Shown in pieces: positions 61,007 to 64,000 of a DNA stretch of 64,000 nt (its first letter is position 1; the number at the start of each line of letters is the position of its first letter). The position numbers and the translations under genes were made by a program. The DNA is from an uncultured Halomicronema sp. (lineage in GTDB: Bacteria > Cyanobacteriota > Cyanobacteriia > Phormidesmidales > Phormidesmidaceae). The stretch is taken from assembly GCA_937899725.1 (NCBI GenBank), contig CALCCA010000095.1, forward strand, positions 1 to 64,000, written 5' to 3'. The notes below the pieces were generated by a model that did no database searches, was not told the DNA's origin, and saw only the letters and a program-made list of their open reading frames with translations.

Positions 61007-62017
61007 TTAAGGAGAACCAAGCAGATAAGTGCGTAAATCCTCGACAACTGCCTGAGCGGCTAATGGATTAGGTACAACCCAAGTCCACCCATCGACAAAA
61101 TATACTCGTTCTTGCTGAACGGCTTTAAGATTCCTCCATAAAGGTCTATCCAAAAGATTTTCAAGGGTTTCAGTGTCATTCTCGCTGAAGGTCAAAACAA
61201 ATAAAATATCGCCGTCGATTAAATCGATCCGTTCGGTAGATATGGCTTCAATTGCGCCTCTAGGTTGAACACTCTTATCTTGTAACTCTGGTCTTTTTAG
61301 GCCTAGGCTAGACAAAATAGAACCAGAAAAAGAATTATTGGCATAGGCTGCGATACCGTACTTATCACTAATGTGAGCTACGGATATGGTTTTGTCATTG
61401 TACTTATTCTCCAGATCGGCCTTGAGATCAAAAATGCTCTGTTGATATTCTCTTATGAAATTTTCAGCTTCAGCTTCTTTCCCGATCGATGTCGCAACAA
61501 ATTTAAAGTAGCTTTGCCAATTGCTCCACAGAGTTGCATCGCTGTCAGTTTCAGGCAGTAAAGTTGGTGCAATTTTGGACAGCAAAGAGTATATCTTAGA
61601 ATGATGGCTCCAACCCAAAATCAAATCTGGCTTGAGTTGAAGAATCTTTTCTAAGTTAGGTTCATCACTGATATTAGCGACCAGCTCTATATTATGAACC
61701 TGATTAGGAAAATACGCAGGAAACTCGCCTAATATTATTCCTGTAACTGGCGTTATGCCAATCGGCTCAACTCCAACAGCGAGCAAGCTTGCCAAGGGGG
61801 GCGTATACAGCGTCACGATATTTTGAAGATTATCGGGTACGCACGTCGCGCCCATTGAATGCTCGACCGTGTAGCAAGGTGATTGGTTGGCTGCTGGCTG
61901 CACTGGATCTGATAGTTGGTTGTGGCAAGCAATTGAAGTAAAGGCTGAAGCCAGCAATATTAGAAGAGAAATGACTGCTCGCTTAGAGTATTGCCTGATA
62001 TTGAACATATGCTTCAC
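61007..62017 (-). CDS. Siderophore-binding lipoprotein (partner of receptor 4)
   Basis: 336 residues (a second ATG three codons in is possible). The lipoprotein signal ends FTSIAC (Cys ~31). The binding fold is of FecB type: VEHSMGATCVPDNLQNIVTL, PNLEKILQLKPDLILGWSHH, SVAHISDKYGIAAYANNSFS, LIDGDILFVLTFSEN and AVQQERVYFVDGWTWVVP. It is AT-rich and HIP1-free, like receptor 4, whose stop lies 27 bases upstream. It is homologous to the lipoproteins at 25178 and 52351. No permease gene is adjacent within the window. Confidence 0.9.
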   Translation of the reverse strand: MKHMFNIRQYSKRAVISLLILLASAFTSIACHNQLSDPVQPAANQSPCYTVEHSMGATCVPDNLQNIVTLYTPPLASLLAVGVEPIGITPVTGIILGEFPAYFPNQVHNIELVANISDEPNLEKILQLKPDLILGWSHHSKIYSLLSKIAPTLLPETDSDATLWSNWQSYFKFVATSIGKEAEAENFIREYQQSIFDLKADLENKYNDKTISVAHISDKYGIAAYANNSFSGSILSSLGLKRPELQDKSVQPRGAIEAISTERIDLIDGDILFVLTFSENDTETLENLLDRPLWRNLKAVQQERVYFVDGWTWVVPNPLAAQAVVEDLRTYLLGSP

Positions 62018-62044
62018 TATTGAAACTTCCTCGGCAAATCTAAA

Positions 62045-64000
62045 TCAAAATTCCCAGCTAACCGAAGCAGTTACAGTGAACGGTTCCCCTCGAAATAAGA
62101 ACAAATTTCCACCATCAGAAGCGCGGAAATAATCTGTATTAAACAAATTTCGAAAATTGATGGCTGCATTGAACTGATTGCGACGGTAGTACAGTGCGGC
62201 ATCCGTTCTGAAATAGTCATCGAGGACAAACGAATTTGCTAAGTCTCCTTGGCGCTCGCCAACATAAAATAGCCCTAGCCCAAAGCCTAACCCTTTCAAG
62301 TCGCCCTCCTGAATTTCATAGGTCGTCCAAAGACTAACCTGGTGTTCAGGAACATTTGTTAATCGGTTTCCCTCTGGTGTGTCGTTATCTTCTGTGACAA
62401 TTGCATCCGTGTAGGCATAGGACGCAACTATATTCCATCCGGGGAGGACTTCACCTGTCACATCCAACTCTACGCCACGACTACGCTGTTCACCCACTTG
62501 AATTGAAAAATTAGGATTATTTGGATCGGTAGTCGTAATGTTTGAGCGTGTAATCTGATAACCTGCCAATGTTGCAGATAACCTGCCGTCAAGGAAATCT
62601 GCTTTAGCGCCTATCTCATATTGAGTGCCTTCGGTTGGCTCAAATGCGTCTTCTCCGGGGTTAGAATCGAAAGTTGGCGCGAAAGATTGACTGTAGCTTG
62701 TATACAAAGAAACTGTGTCACTGGGCTGATAAACTAATCCCACGCGCGGGCTAAATGAACTATCGTCTTGCTCTTGAGTCGCTTCACCTTCTACTTCAGT
62801 CCTTTGTGAGATCAAGTCAAAACGTCCACCTATCAGCATTTGGATGCTGTCGCTAAATCTGATCTGATCTTGCAAATAAAGACCATATCTATCTATATAG
62901 TTAGCGTCTCTAAAGGCTGGTGTGTATACAGGCGTAGTAACATCGTAGTTCGGATTCTGAATATCTAGAGCGGGAACATTGCCGGTAGAGAATTCAAAGG
63001 TATCGTTGTACCAATTACCGTCAACACCGAATAGCAATTGATGTGAGACATTCCCTGTCTCAAATTCACTCAAGACCTCGACGTTGGCGTAATAATTATC
63101 TCTGGTGAATTCTCGGTCGCTTACAAAGAACTCTAAGAAACGATCATCGGTTATTGAGTCGCCGAACAAAACACCTTCTTCAGTAGCTGATAAAGCAGCA
63201 GAAAGATTGCTACGAATTTGCCAATTCTCATTAAAACTGTGGTTGAAGCTGTAGCCGAACTTCTGTGTTGTAAAGTCCCTAAAAGATAAGTCTGGGTATC
63301 CAGCGTAAAAGTCACGAGACGGACGGCTTCCGTCGCTAAGGAGGAATGAATAGTCTTCAGGGGTATCGGCAAGATAGTTTATGTACTCGTAGTAAAAGCT
63401 TAAATCCGTATTTTCTCCAATGTTGAATGCGAGTGTAGGAGCAAGGGTAGTTACTTCTCGGCTGGTAAATTCTTGGAAGCCATCGGTACTCTCATAGTTC
63501 GCAATCAAGCGGTATAGAACGGAATCATTGCTTGTGAGCGGACCCGTGAAGTCGATGCCAGGTTGGTAGTAGGAGCGGTTACCTAATTCAAAGGAAAGCT
63601 GGTATTGAGGATCGCTTAATGGTTGACGAGTAATGACATTAACAATACCGCCAGGCTCCACAGTACCGAACAATACAGATGCAGGCCCTTTGAGAACTTC
63701 GATACTCTCAACTGTCCCAATCCCAGTTAGCCCACCGCGATCTGTATCTCGAAACCCATTGCGAAACTGTTGTGGTTGACTAAATCCCCTGATAATCAAA
63801 CCACCAGTGGGCGCATCAGCAAAGCCGCCGTTGTACACTACACCACTTACAGTCTCGACCGATTCAATCACAGTTCTGGTGTTACGGTCTTCAATCACCT
63901 GTCGTGGCACGACTTGAATCGACTGAGGAATATCTCGTAGCGGCGTGTCTGTCCGCGTTGCGGTAGTTGCACTCGACGGGTTATAGCCCTCATCTTCTTC
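62045..64000 (-). CDS. TonB-dependent siderophore receptor (receptor 4), 5' end beyond window
   Basis: 651 residues are visible; the frame is open to the window end, starting EEDEGYNPSSATTATRTD, so signal peptide and any N-terminal domain lie outside. The plug is RDIPQSIQVVPRQVIEDRNT, ESIEVLKGPASVLFGTVEPG and IVNVITRQPL. The barrel ends FTVTASVSWEF with terminal Phe. It is a close paralogue of receptor 3: the segments LPGWNIVASYAYTDA, VSLWTTYEIQ, LGFGLGLFYVGERQ and TDAALYYRR are shared. It forms a receptor-lipoprotein operon with the gene at 61007, in inverted orientation relative to the receptor 3 module. The DNA is AT-rich throughout. Confidence 0.93.
   Translation of the reverse strand, partial: EEDEGYNPSSATTATRTDTPLRDIPQSIQVVPRQVIEDRNTRTVIESVETVSGVVYNGGFADAPTGGLIIRGFSQPQQFRNGFRDTDRGGLTGIGTVESIEVLKGPASVLFGTVEPGGIVNVITRQPLSDPQYQLSFELGNRSYYQPGIDFTGPLTSNDSVLYRLIANYESTDGFQEFTSREVTTLAPTLAFNIGENTDLSFYYEYINYLADTPEDYSFLLSDGSRPSRDFYAGYPDLSFRDFTTQKFGYSFNHSFNENWQIRSNLSAALSATEEGVLFGDSITDDRFLEFFVSDREFTRDNYYANVEVLSEFETGNVSHQLLFGVDGNWYNDTFEFSTGNVPALDIQNPNYDVTTPVYTPAFRDANYIDRYGLYLQDQIRFSDSIQMLIGGRFDLISQRTEVEGEATQEQDDSSFSPRVGLVYQPSDTVSLYTSYSQSFAPTFDSNPGEDAFEPTEGTQYEIGAKADFLDGRLSATLAGYQITRSNITTTDPNNPNFSIQVGEQRSRGVELDVTGEVLPGWNIVASYAYTDAIVTEDNDTPEGNRLTNVPEHQVSLWTTYEIQEGDLKGLGFGLGLFYVGERQGDLANSFVLDDYFRTDAALYYRRNQFNAAINFRNLFNTDYFRASDGGNLFLFRGEPFTVTASVSWEF

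Noticed and set aside
25015-64000. A full siderophore biosynthesis cluster
   Set aside because: No NRPS, PKS, IucA/IucC-like or condensation-domain gene is present; the methyltransferase and ABC proteins alone do not make a siderophore.
1-64000. GCGATCGC octamers as operators
   Set aside because: They occur throughout genes and spacers and are the HIP1 repeat typical of cyanobacterial genomes.
1-64000. tRNA, rRNA or riboswitch genes
   Set aside because: No convincing T-loop/acceptor pattern or cobalamin/other riboswitch core was found by eye; a covariance-model scan could still reveal one.

Overview
The window is from a filamentous cyanobacterium of the Leptolyngbya/Oscillatoriales kind. 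HIP1 octamers (GCGATCGC) are frequent over most of its length. It carries the filament-integrity operon fraC-fraD-fraE, a phycobilisome linker, chlorophyll-binding IsiA-family proteins, a system-II cytochrome c maturation protein, a PEP-CTERM protein and several vapBC-like modules. No rRNA, tRNA or CRISPR array was recognised. The first 47 bases are nearly pure T and look like a contig edge. The last gene runs off the right end.

Layout. 0-15 kb is mostly housekeeping: pentapeptide protein, DUF3082-like protein, two cupins, a thioesterase, a tandem UspA protein, fraCDE, a duplicated corrinoid adenosyltransferase-like protein, a fatty-acid desaturase, CcsB/CcsA, a broken PIN-toxin module and an LpxB-like protein. 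15-24 kb holds two very large acidic secreted proteins, a phosphatase/5'-nucleotidase with a beta-propeller and an ExeM/NucH-like nuclease with RTX repeats, then a PEP-CTERM protein. A PHO-box-like triple repeat lies upstream of the phosphatase, which suggests phosphate scavenging from extracellular organic phosphate and DNA.

25-64 kb is an iron-acquisition and iron-stress island. It has four TonB-dependent receptors, three of them with a visible AMIN-like N-terminal domain. It also has three siderophore-binding lipoproteins, three PchR-type AraC regulators, a single-chain tandem ABC transporter with an unusual N-terminal domain, a PiuC-like dioxygenase and an O-methyltransferase. Embedded in it is an operon for iron-stress light harvesting: isiA, isiA, an IsiA-PsaL fusion, cpcL (a membrane-anchored phycobilisome linker) and a small Hlip. 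An inactive-looking alpha/beta hydrolase and an atypical thioredoxin-reductase-like flavoprotein lie divergently beside it. Near-identical 18-bp Fur-box-like motifs sit upstream of several of these genes. Together they suggest a coordinated response: import iron as siderophore while rebuilding antennae around photosystem I.

The island shows heavy rearrangement. There are MITE-like elements of two families, one of which interrupts an antitoxin gene, relics of ABC-transporter and vapC genes, an IS4-family remnant, and AT-rich HIP1-free receptor/lipoprotein modules that look imported. 58.5-60.9 kb is a toxin-antitoxin patch. No siderophore biosynthesis (NRPS/NIS) gene is present in the window.
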